Below, piece by piece: positions 34,318-44,008 of a stretch of 64,000 bases of DNA. Both the position numbers and the translations under genes were made by a program. The stretch lies in NCBI RefSeq assembly GCF_000455365.1, contig NZ_HG315685.1, forward strand, positions 717,794 to 781,793, read 5' to 3'. Source of the DNA: Halopiger djelfimassiliensis. GTDB lineage: Archaea > Halobacteriota > Halobacteria > Halobacteriales > Natrialbaceae. The notes beneath the pieces were generated by a model that had not been told where the DNA came from, ran no database searches, and saw only the letters and a program-made list of their open reading frames with translations. The number at the start of each line of letters is the position of its first letter. Within the stretch, counting starts at the first letter, position 1.

Positions 34318-35049
34318 TCACAACAGTCGCCGACACTCCCCCAGCGGCGGAAACCACAGCGTCTCGCCGCTCGAGTCGTCCCACACCGCCGGGTGGAACG
34401 CGTCCGCGTCCTCGACGAGCGGCGACTGGAAATCGCGGGCGCGCATGCCGTTGACCGTCGCGCCGCCCGCGAGTTGCGTAAACGCCGGGAGCATCACCAC
34501 GTCCGCGCCGTCGTACGCGTTCGGTCCGTAGAGAAAACAGGGGAGTTTGCGCCCCTCGACCGACAGCGCGGGGTGGTCGTGCCCGACGAGGTACCGCGTT
34601 GCGTCCGTCGTCGGCGGCTCGTGACCGTGGCAGACGACCGTCTCGCCGTCGGCGAGGCGGTACTCGGCGGCCGTCTCGCCGTCGAACACCGACGACAACA
34701 TCGTATCGTGGTTCCCCGGAGTAACGACAAGCGACGCGCCGGCCTCGGCGACGACCGACTCCAGCGCGGACAGGTCGTCCTCCAGTCCCCGGGGAACCCG
34801 CTGGAACGAGTGTAACAGGTCCCCGGCAACGACGACCGTTTGCGGGTCGGTCTCCCCGAGCAGGGGCTCGAGTCGTCGGCGAACGGCGTCCCCGTCGTCG
34901 AGCGGTGCATCGACGTTCGAGGCCGCGGCACGGCCGAGGTGGACGTCGGCGACGACCAGCGCGTCCGCGCCCGGGACGAAGACGGCGCGGTTCCGCGGTG
35001 TCACCGGGAGATCGACGGGTGTGGTTTCGTCGTCGGAATCGGCGGTCAC
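34318..35049 (-). CDS. ICC-like metallophosphoesterase
   Basis: A 243-residue calcineurin-type phosphoesterase. Metal ligands are visible as VVADVHLGR (D and H), VVAGDLLHS, VTPGNHD, CHGHEPP and YLVGHDHPAL, a complete dimetal site. It resembles the COG1407 ICC-like group. It begins with GTG at 35049 and overlaps the archaeosortase stop by 4 bp (GTGA), so it is co-translated with artA. The overlap suggests a link to surface-protein processing, but none is established; it may just be a housekeeping nuclease or phosphatase. Confidence 0.85.
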   Translation of the reverse strand: MTADSDDETTPVDLPVTPRNRAVFVPGADALVVADVHLGRAAASNVDAPLDDGDAVRRRLEPLLGETDPQTVVVAGDLLHSFQRVPRGLEDDLSALESVVAEAGASLVVTPGNHDTMLSSVFDGETAAEYRLADGETVVCHGHEPPTTDATRYLVGHDHPALSVEGRKLPCFLYGPNAYDGADVVMLPAFTQLAGGATVNGMRARDFQSPLVEDADAFHPAVWDDSSGETLWFPPLGECRRLL

Positions 35050-36053
35050 TGTTCGCTAGAGCCACCATCCGCCCGCACTTCTTCCTTTCCGAGGGCTTCG
35101 AAGAGGTCGTACTCGGTGCCGGTCAGGATAAAGAGGACGTCCTCGAGGGGGGCGAGCACTTCGGGGAGGATTTTGACGACGAGGTAGGTGATCCCGACGA
35201 GCGCGACGATCGACAGCGACTGGGCGACGTAGTTGTGCGCGACGAGGAAGGAGACCCGGTTGGCTTCGGCACCCATGTAGGTCGTCATGAACCAGACGAG
35301 CCGATCCTGCTGGAACCAGCCCCACGGCGAGGCCAGCCCGATGAAGACGTTGCGCACGAGGTTGAGAAACCAGATGATACCGATCGACAGGGCAAACGCG
35401 GTCAGTTTGCGCCGGATCGGGGCCTTCACCGCGGCGATCAGTCCGCCGAAGATGGCCATGCTGCCGATGCCGGTACAGGCGAGGACGATGTAGGTCGTCC
35501 GGCCGGTCACTGTTTCGTTCGGATCGAAGGCGAACTTGCTCTCGTAGCCGTTCGAGCCGACCTCGAGTCCGGGGCTGTAGCCCAGCAGCTCCATTCCGTA
35601 GTGGGTCTGGGCCGCGGTCGTCTCGATCAGCCACGTGCGGACGAAGGGAATCGTCTCCGCGGGCAGGTAGATCAGCCCCATACAGGCGACGGCTTTCGAG
35701 AGCAAAAGCAGCGACTCCCGGCCCCGGTACAGGAGATAGCCGGTGTAAGTACAGAGCGGCAGGGCCGCAAGCGCGAGAAGCGTCTCGATAGGGCTCTGAA
35801 CGTCGTAGTAGTAGTACGGAACCATCGTCAGCCAGAAGACGCCGAAGACGACCCAGGCGGCCGCGGCGAGATAGCGGGCGGGATCGATAGCGCCCCGCCA
35901 CTGGAGGACGAGCGCGAGGAAGAACGCCCCGATCGCGATCCACGCCAGCGCGTCCGTCGACCGCATACCGAGGACCGTAGGGGCGAGCAACGCGTCTGCG
36001 GACTCGAGGCCGACGGCGGAACCGACCCCGGCCGTGGCGAGTGCGGACGGCAT
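35046..36053 (-). CDS. artA: Archaeosortase A
   Basis: A 335-residue polytopic protein with about 8-9 helices. The exosortase/archaeosortase catalytic residues are all present: C193 in VLACTGIGS, R234 in LNLVRNVF and H273 in VAHNYVAQS. ArtA cleaves the PGF-CTERM tail of S-layer and other surface proteins and directs their prenyl-lipid attachment in the membrane. No PGF-CTERM substrate is encoded in this window, so it acts in trans. The C-terminal acidic tail is cytoplasmic. First gene of a two-gene leftward operon. Confidence 0.95.
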   Translation of the reverse strand: MPSALATAGVGSAVGLESADALLAPTVLGMRSTDALAWIAIGAFFLALVLQWRGAIDPARYLAAAAWVVFGVFWLTMVPYYYYDVQSPIETLLALAALPLCTYTGYLLYRGRESLLLLSKAVACMGLIYLPAETIPFVRTWLIETTAAQTHYGMELLGYSPGLEVGSNGYESKFAFDPNETVTGRTTYIVLACTGIGSMAIFGGLIAAVKAPIRRKLTAFALSIGIIWFLNLVRNVFIGLASPWGWFQQDRLVWFMTTYMGAEANRVSFLVAHNYVAQSLSIVALVGITYLVVKILPEVLAPLEDVLFILTGTEYDLFEALGKEEVRADGGSSEQ

Positions 36054-36237
36054 AGTCAGGCTAAGCCGAAGGACTCTCGCGCTATCAACTTGACGCCTCG
36101 GCCGCGCTCGTGTTTGGTCCGGAAAACCGGGCCAACACGTGGCTCCACACCGCCGGAAAACGACGGCTCCTCCGTCCGTCGCCGCGAGCGACCGACGAAA
36201 CGTTTAAGTAAATATGTGGCTAGTGATACCAACACAC

Positions 36238-36474
36238 ATGGGTTCCAGTGAACTGTCCGCAAACGAGGGACTGAGACAGCCGCTGACGCTGCGACGCGTC
36301 GAGTCGGTCGAGCCGACCGCGAGCGTTCGTCACGTCGATCAACTCGAGACGGACACACTGGAGGAGTTTTACGCCGTCGTCGAAGCGGAGCGATCGGTCC
36401 TGTCCCCCGGAACCGACCTCGAGGCGGGGGACGTGATCGTCTTCACCGAGTACTACCGGGTCGATCGCGTCTAG
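36238..36474 (+). CDS. Small acidic haloarchaeal protein
   Basis: A 78-residue soluble protein: MGSSELSANEGLRQPLTLRR leads into LEEFYAVVEAERSVLSPGTDLEAGDVIVFTEYYRVD, a compact alpha/beta pattern. No family is recognised with confidence. The start is set at 36238, about 27-35 bp after a strong TATA (TTTAAGTAAATA, 36203-36214), implying a leaderless transcript; the frame is open a further 24 bp upstream. It is divergent from artA. Confidence 0.7.
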   Translation: MGSSELSANEGLRQPLTLRRVESVEPTASVRHVDQLETDTLEEFYAVVEAERSVLSPGTDLEAGDVIVFTEYYRVDRV

Positions 36475-36538
36475 GCCGGGTTCCCGCCGTGTCGGATGTA
36501 TCGAAGCCGTTTTCCCCGGTGCACGTCTTCGATGCAGT

Positions 36539-36949
36539 ATGAACGGCGGTAGCGACATGACCCTGGCGTTCGAACTCGAGGCGCTGAAAGAACTCGCCTC
36601 CCCAGAGAGCGTCTTCGAAGACGCCAGAGGATGGTCCGAGTACATCGGCGTCATCTCCGAGAAACCGACCTACGTCGTAACGAACTTCACGCGCAAGAAC
36701 CGCATTCGGCAGGACTTCTTCTCGGGTCCGCGGGGCAAAGCCGAGAGCCTCGAAGGCGTCAAAGACCAGTTCGATACCGAACGGTACGTCTTCATCGGCG
36801 CCGACGACGAGGACGAACAGCTCGCCGACGAGGTCGACTGGGAGTACCTCCCGGTCGAGGAGGCCGCCGACGCGGCCGACTGGGTGCTGGCGACCACCGT
36901 CGAGTCCGAGGACGACGACGCCGAACCGGTCCGCGACGACTGGCCCTGA
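36539..36949 (+). CDS. Conserved haloarchaeal protein (DUF7124-like)
   Basis: A 136-residue soluble acidic protein. The block DMTLAFELEALKELASPESV and WSEYIGVISEKPTYVVTNFTRKNRIRQDFFSGPRG is strongly conserved in haloarchaea as I recall it; I believe the family is DUF7124. The second half (YVFIGADDEDEQLADEVDWEYLPVEEAADAADW) is acidic. No enzymatic motif. An internal ATG (36557, MTLAFEL) is an alternative start. Function unknown. Confidence 0.75.
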   Translation: MNGGSDMTLAFELEALKELASPESVFEDARGWSEYIGVISEKPTYVVTNFTRKNRIRQDFFSGPRGKAESLEGVKDQFDTERYVFIGADDEDEQLADEVDWEYLPVEEAADAADWVLATTVESEDDDAEPVRDDWP

Positions 36950-37074
36950 GCCGACAGCCGACGGTTTTGCGGTCGGGCACGGGGCGCTCGTGTCTCCGTC
37001 CCGAGCGTTGATCGAGAGCGACGACGAGCCCGCAAGTCGTCGCCCTTATGCCCGCGCCGACCGAACCCCGACCA

Positions 37075-37611
37075 ATGGCAGCGCCCCGCGTGCCGGGTTC
37101 CGGCGACGAACGGCGTCTCGAGCTCCCCTGTGGGGAGACGCTCGATCCTCACGAGATCGATCTGGGGATGCGCGAGTACACCTGTGCCTGTGGCACACGC
37201 CACGCCGTCGTCACCGACGTCCACCCGCCGTCGCGGTTTTTCCCCGAATCGCTCGTGGCGGTGCTCCGGGAGACCATCGATACCGACGACGAGTTCGAGG
37301 AGTTCGGTACGCCACACCTCATGGGCGTCGTCCTCGAGGAGTTCCCCGACCGGGTCGTCGCCTTCGACGCGAGCGACGACGGGGCGGTCGGCTACACGCT
37401 GGTGTGGGTCACCGACTTCGACGCCCGACGGCTCCACGAAATCGTCGTCGAACTCGTCGTCGAACTGATGGAACACGCGATCAGCCACGCCGACGACGAC
37501 GATGCCGTAAGCGAGTTCGAGACACAGATGCTCGAGTTCGACGTCTCCGAGTTCGTCGAGCAGTACCGGCGCCAGCGGGACTTCGAGAGCGAGCACGACC
37601 GCCCAGTATAG
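37075..37611 (+). CDS. Conserved haloarchaeal protein with CxC motif (DUF5815-like)
   Basis: A 178-residue soluble protein. An N-terminal ELPCGETLDPHEIDLGMREYTCACGTRHAVVTDVHPP carries three or four cysteines suited to a zinc site; the rest is helical and acidic (RRLHEIVVELVVELMEHAIS). I believe it belongs to DUF5815. The start at 37075 is preferred to the ATG at 37048 because the TATA-like CTTATG at 37045-37050 overlaps the latter and lies about 28 bp before the former. Function unknown. Confidence 0.75.
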   Translation: MAAPRVPGSGDERRLELPCGETLDPHEIDLGMREYTCACGTRHAVVTDVHPPSRFFPESLVAVLRETIDTDDEFEEFGTPHLMGVVLEEFPDRVVAFDASDDGAVGYTLVWVTDFDARRLHEIVVELVVELMEHAISHADDDDAVSEFETQMLEFDVSEFVEQYRRQRDFESEHDRPV

Positions 37612-37895
37612 CTCTCCACGGCGGCTTTTCCGCGGCTTTCACGGCTGCTACTCTCGCTCGAGAGCGGTCCCGGCACCGAGCGGAGAACACACGGTAACGG
37701 GAGATACCGGGGGTCCGTGCCATGAGAGCGTCCTCGGTGAGAGTCCTCGGGTCGTCGTTCCTAGACATACGTACGGGCGCGAGCCGTCGGCTTCGACCGG
37801 TCCAGCAGCGGATGCGGTGTGGCGATTTGATCAGGGCGTGAGTGTCAACGCCGTACGAACAGCCGTCGGTCGCCCGTCGCTTGCCGGCCGAGGTT

Positions 37896-37924
37896 CGAAA
37901 TTCGAAATGGGATTTCGAGATTCG
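37896..37924. promoter_or_regulatory. Inverted repeat upstream of carB promoter
   Basis: CGAAATTCGAAAT (37896-37908) faces ATTTCGAGATTCG (37912-37924) across a GGG spacer, matching at 11 of 13 positions. It ends 16 bp before the carB TATA box, a usual place for an activator or repressor site in archaea. The rest of the 365-bp gap (37612-37976) holds no recognisable gene. Confidence 0.5.
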
Positions 37925-37939
37925 TATTGCATCGTGGGG

Positions 37940-37948
37940 CTTATTACG
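37940..37948 (+). promoter_or_regulatory. TATA box of carB
   Basis: CTTATTACG, centred about 33 bp before the ATG at 37977; spacing fits a leaderless or very short leader transcript. Confidence 0.5.
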
Positions 37949-37976
37949 ATGTGCGAACTCCGGATGAACAAGACCA

Positions 37977-40900
37977 ATGAGCACGAACTACGATACCGAC
38001 GACGCCGCCACAGGGGACGGGCGCACGATCTTGCTCATCGGGAGCGGACCGATCCAGATCGGGCAGGCCGCCGAGTTCGACTATTCGGGGGCCCAGGCCT
38101 GTCGTGCGCTTCGGGAGGAAGGCGCACGCGTCGTCCTCGTCAACTCGAACCCCGCGACGATCATGACCGATCCGGAGATGGCCGACGAGGTCTACATCGA
38201 GCCGATCACGACCGACGCCATCGCCGAAATCATCCGCAAGGAAAACCCCGACGGCGTTATCGCCGGCCTCGGCGGCCAGACCGGGCTGAACGTCACCGCC
38301 GAACTCGCCGAGGAGGGCATCCTCGACGAGTACGACGTCGACATCATGGGAACGCCGCTCGATACGATCTACGCGACCGAGGACCGTGATCTCTTCCGCC
38401 AGCGCATGGAAAAGATCGGCCAGCCGGTCCCCGGGTCGACGACCATCTCGCTCGAGGAGGGCGAGTCGGTCACCGAGCTAACGGAGGCAGACCTGAAAGA
38501 CCGCGTCCAGGAGGCCGTCGACGAGGTCGGCGGACTCCCCGTCATCGCCCGCACGACCTACACGCTCGGCGGCTCGGGATCGGGCGTCGTCCACGAGTTC
38601 GACGAGCTCGTCGAACGCGTCCGCAAGGGACTGCGTCTCTCCCGGAACAACGAGGTGCTCATCACCGAGTCCATCGCGGGCTGGGTCGAGTACGAGTACG
38701 AGGTCATGCGCGACGCCGACGACTCCTGTATCATCATCTGTAACATGGAGAACATCGACCCGATGGGCATCCACACCGGGGAGTCGACGGTCGTCACGCC
38801 CTCCCAGATCGTCCCCGACGAGGGCCACCAGGAGATGCGTACCGCCGCGCTCGATGTCATCCGCGAACTCGGCATTCAGGGCGGCTGTAACATCCAGTTC
38901 GCTTGGCACGACGACGGGACTCCCGGCGGCGAGTACCGCGTCGTCGAGGTCAACCCGCGTGTCTCCCGTTCGTCGGCGCTGGCCTCGAAGGCGACCGGCT
39001 ATCCGATCGCCCGCGTGACCGCGAAGGTCGCGCTGGGCAAGCGCCTTCACGAGATCGAAAACGAGATCACGGGCGAGACCACGGCGGCGTTCGAGCCCGC
39101 GATCGACTACGTGGTGACGAAGGTGCCCCGCTGGCCCAAGGACAAGTTCGACGACGTCGATTTCGAACTGACGACGGCGATGAAGTCGACCGGCGAAGCG
39201 ATGGCCATCGGCCGCACCTTCGAGGAGTCGCTGTTGAAGGCCCTGCGCTCGAGCGAGTACGACCCCGACGTCGACTGGGACGAGGTCAGCGACGCGGAAC
39301 TCGAGACGCAGTATCTCCAACGGCCGTCGCCGGACCGTCCCTACGCCATGTTCGAGGCCTTCGAGCGCGGCTATAGCGTGGCGGAGGTCGTCGAACTGAC
39401 GGGCATCTTCGAGTGGTACACCGAGCGGTACAAACGCATCGCCGAGTCGACCCGTGCCGCACAGGAGGACGATTTCACCGAGGCCGCCATCGCCGGCCGT
39501 ACCAACGCGTCGATCGCGGCGACTGCCGGAACGGACGTCGAGACGGTCGAACAGGAGGTCCCCGGGCGGTCGTACAAACAGGTCGACACCTGTGCCGGCG
39601 AGTTCGAGGCCGAAACGCCGTACTACTACTCCGCCCGCCAGTCCGAATTCGAGGCCGGCCGGTTCGACGAGCCCGCGGCCGCGGGCGAACTCGAGATCGA
39701 TCCCGACGTCGAGAGCGTGATCGTCGTCGGCGGCGGCCCGATCCGCATCGGACAGGGCGTCGAGTTCGACTACTGTTCGGTCCACGCGGTCCGTGCGCTG
39801 CGCGAACTCGGCATCGACGCCCACGTCGTCAACAACAACCCCGAAACGGTCTCGACGGACTACGACACCTCCGACGGGCTGTTCTTCGAGCCGATCACGG
39901 CCGAGGAGGTCGCCGACGTCGCCGAGGCGACCGGTGCCGACGGCGTGATGGTCCAGTTCGGCGGTCAGACGTCGGTCAACATCGGCGACCCGCTCGAGGC
40001 GGAACTCGACCGTCGTGGTCTCGACTGTGAGATCATGGGCACGTCCGTCGAGGCGATGGACCTCGCGGAGGATCGCGACCGCTTTAACGCGCTCATGGAC
40101 GAGCTTGGCATCGCCCAGCCCGACGGCGGTGCCGCCCACAGCAAGGCCGAAGCCATGGAACTCGCCCACGAGATCGGCTACCCGGTCCTCGTGCGTCCGT
40201 CCTACGTGCTCGGCGGCCGCGCGATGGACGTCGTCTACGACGACGCGGAACTCGAGCGCTACATCGAGGAAGCCGTTCGCGTCAGCCCGGACAAGCCCAT
40301 TCTGATCGACGACTTCCTCGAGGACGCCGTGGAACTGGACGTCGACGCCGTGGCGGACGGCGAGGACGTCCTCATCGGCGGCGTGATGGAGCACGTCGAG
40401 GCCGCCGGCGTCCACTCCGGCGACTCTGCCTGTATGATCCCGCCGCGCTCGCTCGACGACGACGTCCTCGAGCGCGTTCGCGAGGTGACCGAGGACATCG
40501 CGACGGCGCTCGACACCGTCGGACTGCTCAACGTCCAGCTCGCAGTGCGCGACGGCGAGGTCTACGTCCTCGAGGCGAACCCGCGCTCCTCGCGTACCGT
40601 CCCGTTCATCTCGAAGGCCACGGGCGTCCCGATCGCCAAGATTGCCGCGAAGGTCATGGCCGGCAACACGCTTTCCGATCTCGACGTCGAAGAGCAGATC
40701 CCCGAGCAGACGTCGATCAAGGAGGTCGTCCTGCCGTTCGACCGCCTGCCGGGTTCGGACCCGCGTCTCGGCCCGGAGATGAAGTCCACCGGCGAGGTCA
40801 TGGGAAGCGCCGACAGCTTCGGCAAAGCCTACGACAAGGCACAGGACGCGACGGGCAAGCCGATCCCCGACTCCGGCACCGCCATCGTCGACCTCTCGGC

Positions 40901-41204
40901 CGACGAGTTCCCCGATCCGGGAACCCCCGAGGCCGACGAACTGGTCGAGGGCTACACCGAGTACTTCGACCTCTGCGAGGCGGTCGACCTCGTCCAGGCC
41001 GTCCGTGAAGGAACCGTCGACCTCATCGTCTCGCGGGACCGCGACCTGCTCGAGGTCGCCGTCGAGGAGGACGTCACCTACTTCTCGACGCTCGCCAGCG
41101 CGTCGGCCGCCCTCGAGGCGCTCGAGGCGAAAGACGAACCGATCGACGTCCGGTCGATTACCGACCGCCCCAAGCGTGCCGCCGAGTGGGGCCGTTCGGA
41201 CTGA
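37977..41204 (+). CDS. carB: Carbamoyl-phosphate synthase large subunit
   Basis: A 1075-residue enzyme of full length with two homologous ATP-grasp halves. The first starts ILLIGSGPIQIGQAAEFDYSG and the second near residue 580 with VIVVGGGPIRIGQGVEFDYCS. Each half has its glycine-rich and EVNPR/EANPRSSRT metal-binding segments. The C-terminal MGS-type allosteric domain begins near 960. It makes carbamoyl phosphate for arginine and pyrimidines with the CarA glutaminase. carA is not adjacent, unlike in many genomes, so the subunit genes are split. An inverted repeat and TATA box precede it. Confidence 0.97.
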   Translation: MSTNYDTDDAATGDGRTILLIGSGPIQIGQAAEFDYSGAQACRALREEGARVVLVNSNPATIMTDPEMADEVYIEPITTDAIAEIIRKENPDGVIAGLGGQTGLNVTAELAEEGILDEYDVDIMGTPLDTIYATEDRDLFRQRMEKIGQPVPGSTTISLEEGESVTELTEADLKDRVQEAVDEVGGLPVIARTTYTLGGSGSGVVHEFDELVERVRKGLRLSRNNEVLITESIAGWVEYEYEVMRDADDSCIIICNMENIDPMGIHTGESTVVTPSQIVPDEGHQEMRTAALDVIRELGIQGGCNIQFAWHDDGTPGGEYRVVEVNPRVSRSSALASKATGYPIARVTAKVALGKRLHEIENEITGETTAAFEPAIDYVVTKVPRWPKDKFDDVDFELTTAMKSTGEAMAIGRTFEESLLKALRSSEYDPDVDWDEVSDAELETQYLQRPSPDRPYAMFEAFERGYSVAEVVELTGIFEWYTERYKRIAESTRAAQEDDFTEAAIAGRTNASIAATAGTDVETVEQEVPGRSYKQVDTCAGEFEAETPYYYSARQSEFEAGRFDEPAAAGELEIDPDVESVIVVGGGPIRIGQGVEFDYCSVHAVRALRELGIDAHVVNNNPETVSTDYDTSDGLFFEPITAEEVADVAEATGADGVMVQFGGQTSVNIGDPLEAELDRRGLDCEIMGTSVEAMDLAEDRDRFNALMDELGIAQPDGGAAHSKAEAMELAHEIGYPVLVRPSYVLGGRAMDVVYDDAELERYIEEAVRVSPDKPILIDDFLEDAVELDVDAVADGEDVLIGGVMEHVEAAGVHSGDSACMIPPRSLDDDVLERVREVTEDIATALDTVGLLNVQLAVRDGEVYVLEANPRSSRTVPFISKATGVPIAKIAAKVMAGNTLSDLDVEEQIPEQTSIKEVVLPFDRLPGSDPRLGPEMKSTGEVMGSADSFGKAYDKAQDATGKPIPDSGTAIVDLSADEFPDPGTPEADELVEGYTEYFDLCEAVDLVQAVREGTVDLIVSRDRDLLEVAVEEDVTYFSTLASASAALEALEAKDEPIDVRSITDRPKRAAEWGRSD

Positions 41205-41315
41205 GTGCCGGCGGTCGATCTGATCGGATAGCTCGCTTCGAGTTCGTTCTCTCGATCGATTGCATCGCTTTACAGTGGTCCCCGTACAGAACGCAATGGA
41301 GCGCTGGCGTCGCTG

Positions 41316-42983
41316 TCAGTCGAGCGTGTACCAGTCGAACCGTTCGACGGCGTAGCGGTAGGAAACCGGCGGTGCGAGGAGGCCGAGCACCAGAACGGTC
41401 CAGGCCACGATAGCGATCGCATCGGGGGAGACGGCGACCTCGGCTCCCAGCGCCCACGCCGATGCGGCTGCGACCGCCCCGGCGATCAGTTCGGGAGCGT
41501 CGAGGGACACCACGACGGCGGCCGCCGCCGGGAACGCGATAGCGAGGGTGTACACGAGGAACGCGGTTTTACTCGGCATCACCGCCTCGCGGTTGTTGGT
41601 GACGCTGACGCTGCCAAACCGGGGGAACGCGGACCCGATGCCGGTTGCAAGTGCCGGCGTCGCGACCGCTCCCACGGTCGTTCCGACGACCAACAGGCCA
41701 GTTCGCTCGAGCGAGAGCGGACTGAGAACCCCCACGGCCAGCGAGACGACGATCGCGAGCGGAACGCCGACGAGCGCACCGGCGAGTATTCGACCCCGGA
41801 CGGCCTGCCGGCCGGTGATCGAGGAGGTGACGACCGCGGGCAGGGCCGGCCCGAAGTCGCCGAGCGGGTTGAGCGTGAACGTGGCTCCGGCGGCCCAGAC
41901 GACGTACAGACAGATCAGAACGGCGAGAGCCGACGGTACGGTTCCGGTTTCCACGATTTCTTTGCCGAACCAGAGCGTTCCGAGTATCGGATAGCCGACG
42001 TACGCCAGCCGTATGGGGGCGCGTTTCGTTCGGCGGATCGCGGTCACCGTCATCGTTCGAACCGGCCGCGAGACCGTTCCCGAAAGGAGCCCGCCCAGCC
42101 GATCGGACGCTGCCTCCTCCTCGGGATCGTGTTCCTCGTCGTCGACTCGGGCTGGATCGGCGAACCAGTGATGGCGGGCCGACGGAACGGCAATGGCGAA
42201 CGCGGCCCCGAAGACGAGTACCGACCCGACGACGCCGCCCACGATTCCGGCGGGCAGGGGATCGATCCCGGGGACGCCGAGCAACAGCAGGTGACCGGGC
42301 CAGCCGAGCGGACTGGACTGTAACCGGGTGTACAACGTCTCCATGGCCGCGTCGAACCCGCCGGTGATGATCGCGCCGAAGTAGACGATCCAGAACGCGG
42401 CGAAAAGCAGCGTCCGAAATCGGGCGATCGGTTCGTAGACGGTAAGCAGGTGTCGAACCCAGACGCCGACGACGAACCCGACGGGGATGGCGGTAGCCAA
42501 AACGAGGGCGACCGTCACGGGGACGATGACGACCGGGAGGACCGTTCCCGCGCCGTACGCGAACGCGGCCGCAAAGACCGTCGTGAGCGGGATCAGGAAG
42601 AGTCCGAATGACAGGATTTCGGCTGCGACGACGCCGACGACGGCGTTTCGGACGGACGTCGACACCAACAGGAAGTCGGGTTCGTCGATGTCCGCAACCG
42701 TCGTAACCGTTCGCATGAGCGTCATAAAGACCAGAAACACCCACACGAGCGCCGTCCCGCCGGTGACGGCGGCGGTGACCGTCTCGGCAACGTCGGTGGG
42801 GATCGGTCCGGCAGCGGCCTCCGCTCCCATCCGCGGGAGGAAAAACAGCCCGAGGAGCGTCATCGGTCCCAGCGTAAAGACGGCGACCGACGCCAGCATA
42901 ACAAGTTTCGTCGAATCCCCGGCGATCGCTCGAGCGGTCCGCCGGAACTCCGTTTCGGCGACGACCATGGGAGTCCAGGTCAT
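41316..42983 (-). CDS. ABC-2 type permease-like membrane protein
   Basis: A 555-residue protein with about 12 hydrophobic segments and a central acidic hydrophilic loop near residues 285-305 (DDEEHDPEEEAASDR). The N-terminal VAETEFRRTARAI preceding the first helix is typical of haloarchaeal ABC exporter permeases. It is divergent from an ABC ATPase gene across 223 bp, and the pair most likely forms one exporter. A TATA-like TTACTATAAG (minus strand, about 43050) would give a leader of roughly 40-50 nt. Substrate unknown. Confidence 0.78.
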   Translation of the reverse strand: MTWTPMVVAETEFRRTARAIAGDSTKLVMLASVAVFTLGPMTLLGLFFLPRMGAEAAAGPIPTDVAETVTAAVTGGTALVWVFLVFMTLMRTVTTVADIDEPDFLLVSTSVRNAVVGVVAAEILSFGLFLIPLTTVFAAAFAYGAGTVLPVVIVPVTVALVLATAIPVGFVVGVWVRHLLTVYEPIARFRTLLFAAFWIVYFGAIITGGFDAAMETLYTRLQSSPLGWPGHLLLLGVPGIDPLPAGIVGGVVGSVLVFGAAFAIAVPSARHHWFADPARVDDEEHDPEEEAASDRLGGLLSGTVSRPVRTMTVTAIRRTKRAPIRLAYVGYPILGTLWFGKEIVETGTVPSALAVLICLYVVWAAGATFTLNPLGDFGPALPAVVTSSITGRQAVRGRILAGALVGVPLAIVVSLAVGVLSPLSLERTGLLVVGTTVGAVATPALATGIGSAFPRFGSVSVTNNREAVMPSKTAFLVYTLAIAFPAAAAVVVSLDAPELIAGAVAAASAWALGAEVAVSPDAIAIVAWTVLVLGLLAPPVSYRYAVERFDWYTLD

Positions 42984-43206
42984 CGATACTCACCTCGGCT
43001 CGGCTGCCGAGTGCGGGGGGAGACAGGGCTCATACTCCGATTCGGGAGGGCCTTATAGTAAGTCGTTTGGATTCTGTCATGCTCTCCCGGGCGGCTGTCG
43101 ACAGCGGAACGCGGACCCTGTAGCAAAGATCGGTGCGAGACCGTCCGCTTCGTCGGCATCGGAACACATGACACAGACTTAATTATACCCGCGCGGAAGA
43201 ACGCGT

Positions 43207-43995
43207 ATGACCTCCGCCGACGTCCCCGCTATCGAAACCGACGGCCTGACGAAACGATACGGCGAGACGACCGCCGTCTCGTCGCTGACGATGACGGTCG
43301 ATCGCGGCACGGTGTACGGGTTTCTCGGCCCGAACGGCGCGGGAAAGACGACCACGATGCGAATGCTGACGACGCTGACGAACCCGACCGCCGGCACGGC
43401 CCGCGTCGCCGGCCACCCGATCACCGATCGGGAGGCGGTCACCCCCAACATCGGCTACCTGCCGGAGGAACCGCCGGTCTACGACGAACTCACCGGTCGG
43501 GAACAGCTCGAGTACGCCGCCGGCCTCCGGGAACTGCCGGAGGACGCGGCGGCCGAACGCATCGAGTCGCTGCTCGAGCGGTTCGATCTGCTCGAGGACG
43601 CCGACAGGCGGATCGAGGACTACTCGAAGGGGATGCGACAGAAGGTCGGCGTCATTCAGGCGGTGTTGCACGAACCGGCCGTCGCCTTCCTCGACGAGCC
43701 GACGAGCGGCCTCGATCCCCGCGCCGCCCGGACGATGCGGGAAACCATCGCCGACCTCGCGGACCGGGAGATGACGGTCTTCCTCTCGACGCACATCCTG
43801 CCTGTCGTCGACGAACTGGCCGACGAGATCGGCGTCCTCCACCGGGGCGAACTCGTCGCGGAGGGCGATCCCGAGACGCTGAAATCCCGGGCCGAGACGG
43901 GCGACGCCCGGAGCCTCGAGGACGCGTTCCTCGAGGTTACGCGCGACGCGTCCGACGCCGATGCGGCCGGGCTGGCTGAGCCACGCCCGGAGTAA
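43207..43995 (+). CDS. ABC transporter ATP-binding protein
   Basis: A 262-residue ATPase with Walker A GPNGAGKTT near residue 42, the signature YSKGMRQKVGVIQAVL and Walker B VAFLDEPTSGLDPRAA, then STHILPVVDELAD as H-loop. The YSKGM form of the signature is typical of ABC-2 exporters. A C-terminal stretch with SLEDAFLEVT resembles the family extension. It probably partners the divergent 555-residue permease and the membrane protein that follows 13 bp later. A TATA box CTTAATTATACC lies at 43178-43189. Confidence 0.9.
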   Translation: MTSADVPAIETDGLTKRYGETTAVSSLTMTVDRGTVYGFLGPNGAGKTTTMRMLTTLTNPTAGTARVAGHPITDREAVTPNIGYLPEEPPVYDELTGREQLEYAAGLRELPEDAAAERIESLLERFDLLEDADRRIEDYSKGMRQKVGVIQAVLHEPAVAFLDEPTSGLDPRAARTMRETIADLADREMTVFLSTHILPVVDELADEIGVLHRGELVAEGDPETLKSRAETGDARSLEDAFLEVTRDASDADAAGLAEPRPE

Positions 43996-44008
43996 CCTCC
44001 GAACGGCC

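Noticed and set aside
32954-35068. 704-codon minus-strand frame across the FAD oxidoreductase and phosphoesterase
   Set aside because: It spans two genes with clear motifs in other frames and shows only arginine-rich translation.
37481-37984. Minus-strand frame upstream of carB, possible small regulator
   Set aside because: Arginine-rich, no helix-turn-helix, wrong codon use; the region reads better as the carB control region.
38478-40415. 645-codon minus-strand frame opposite carB
   Set aside because: Shadow of carB, which is complete and has both ATP-grasp halves.
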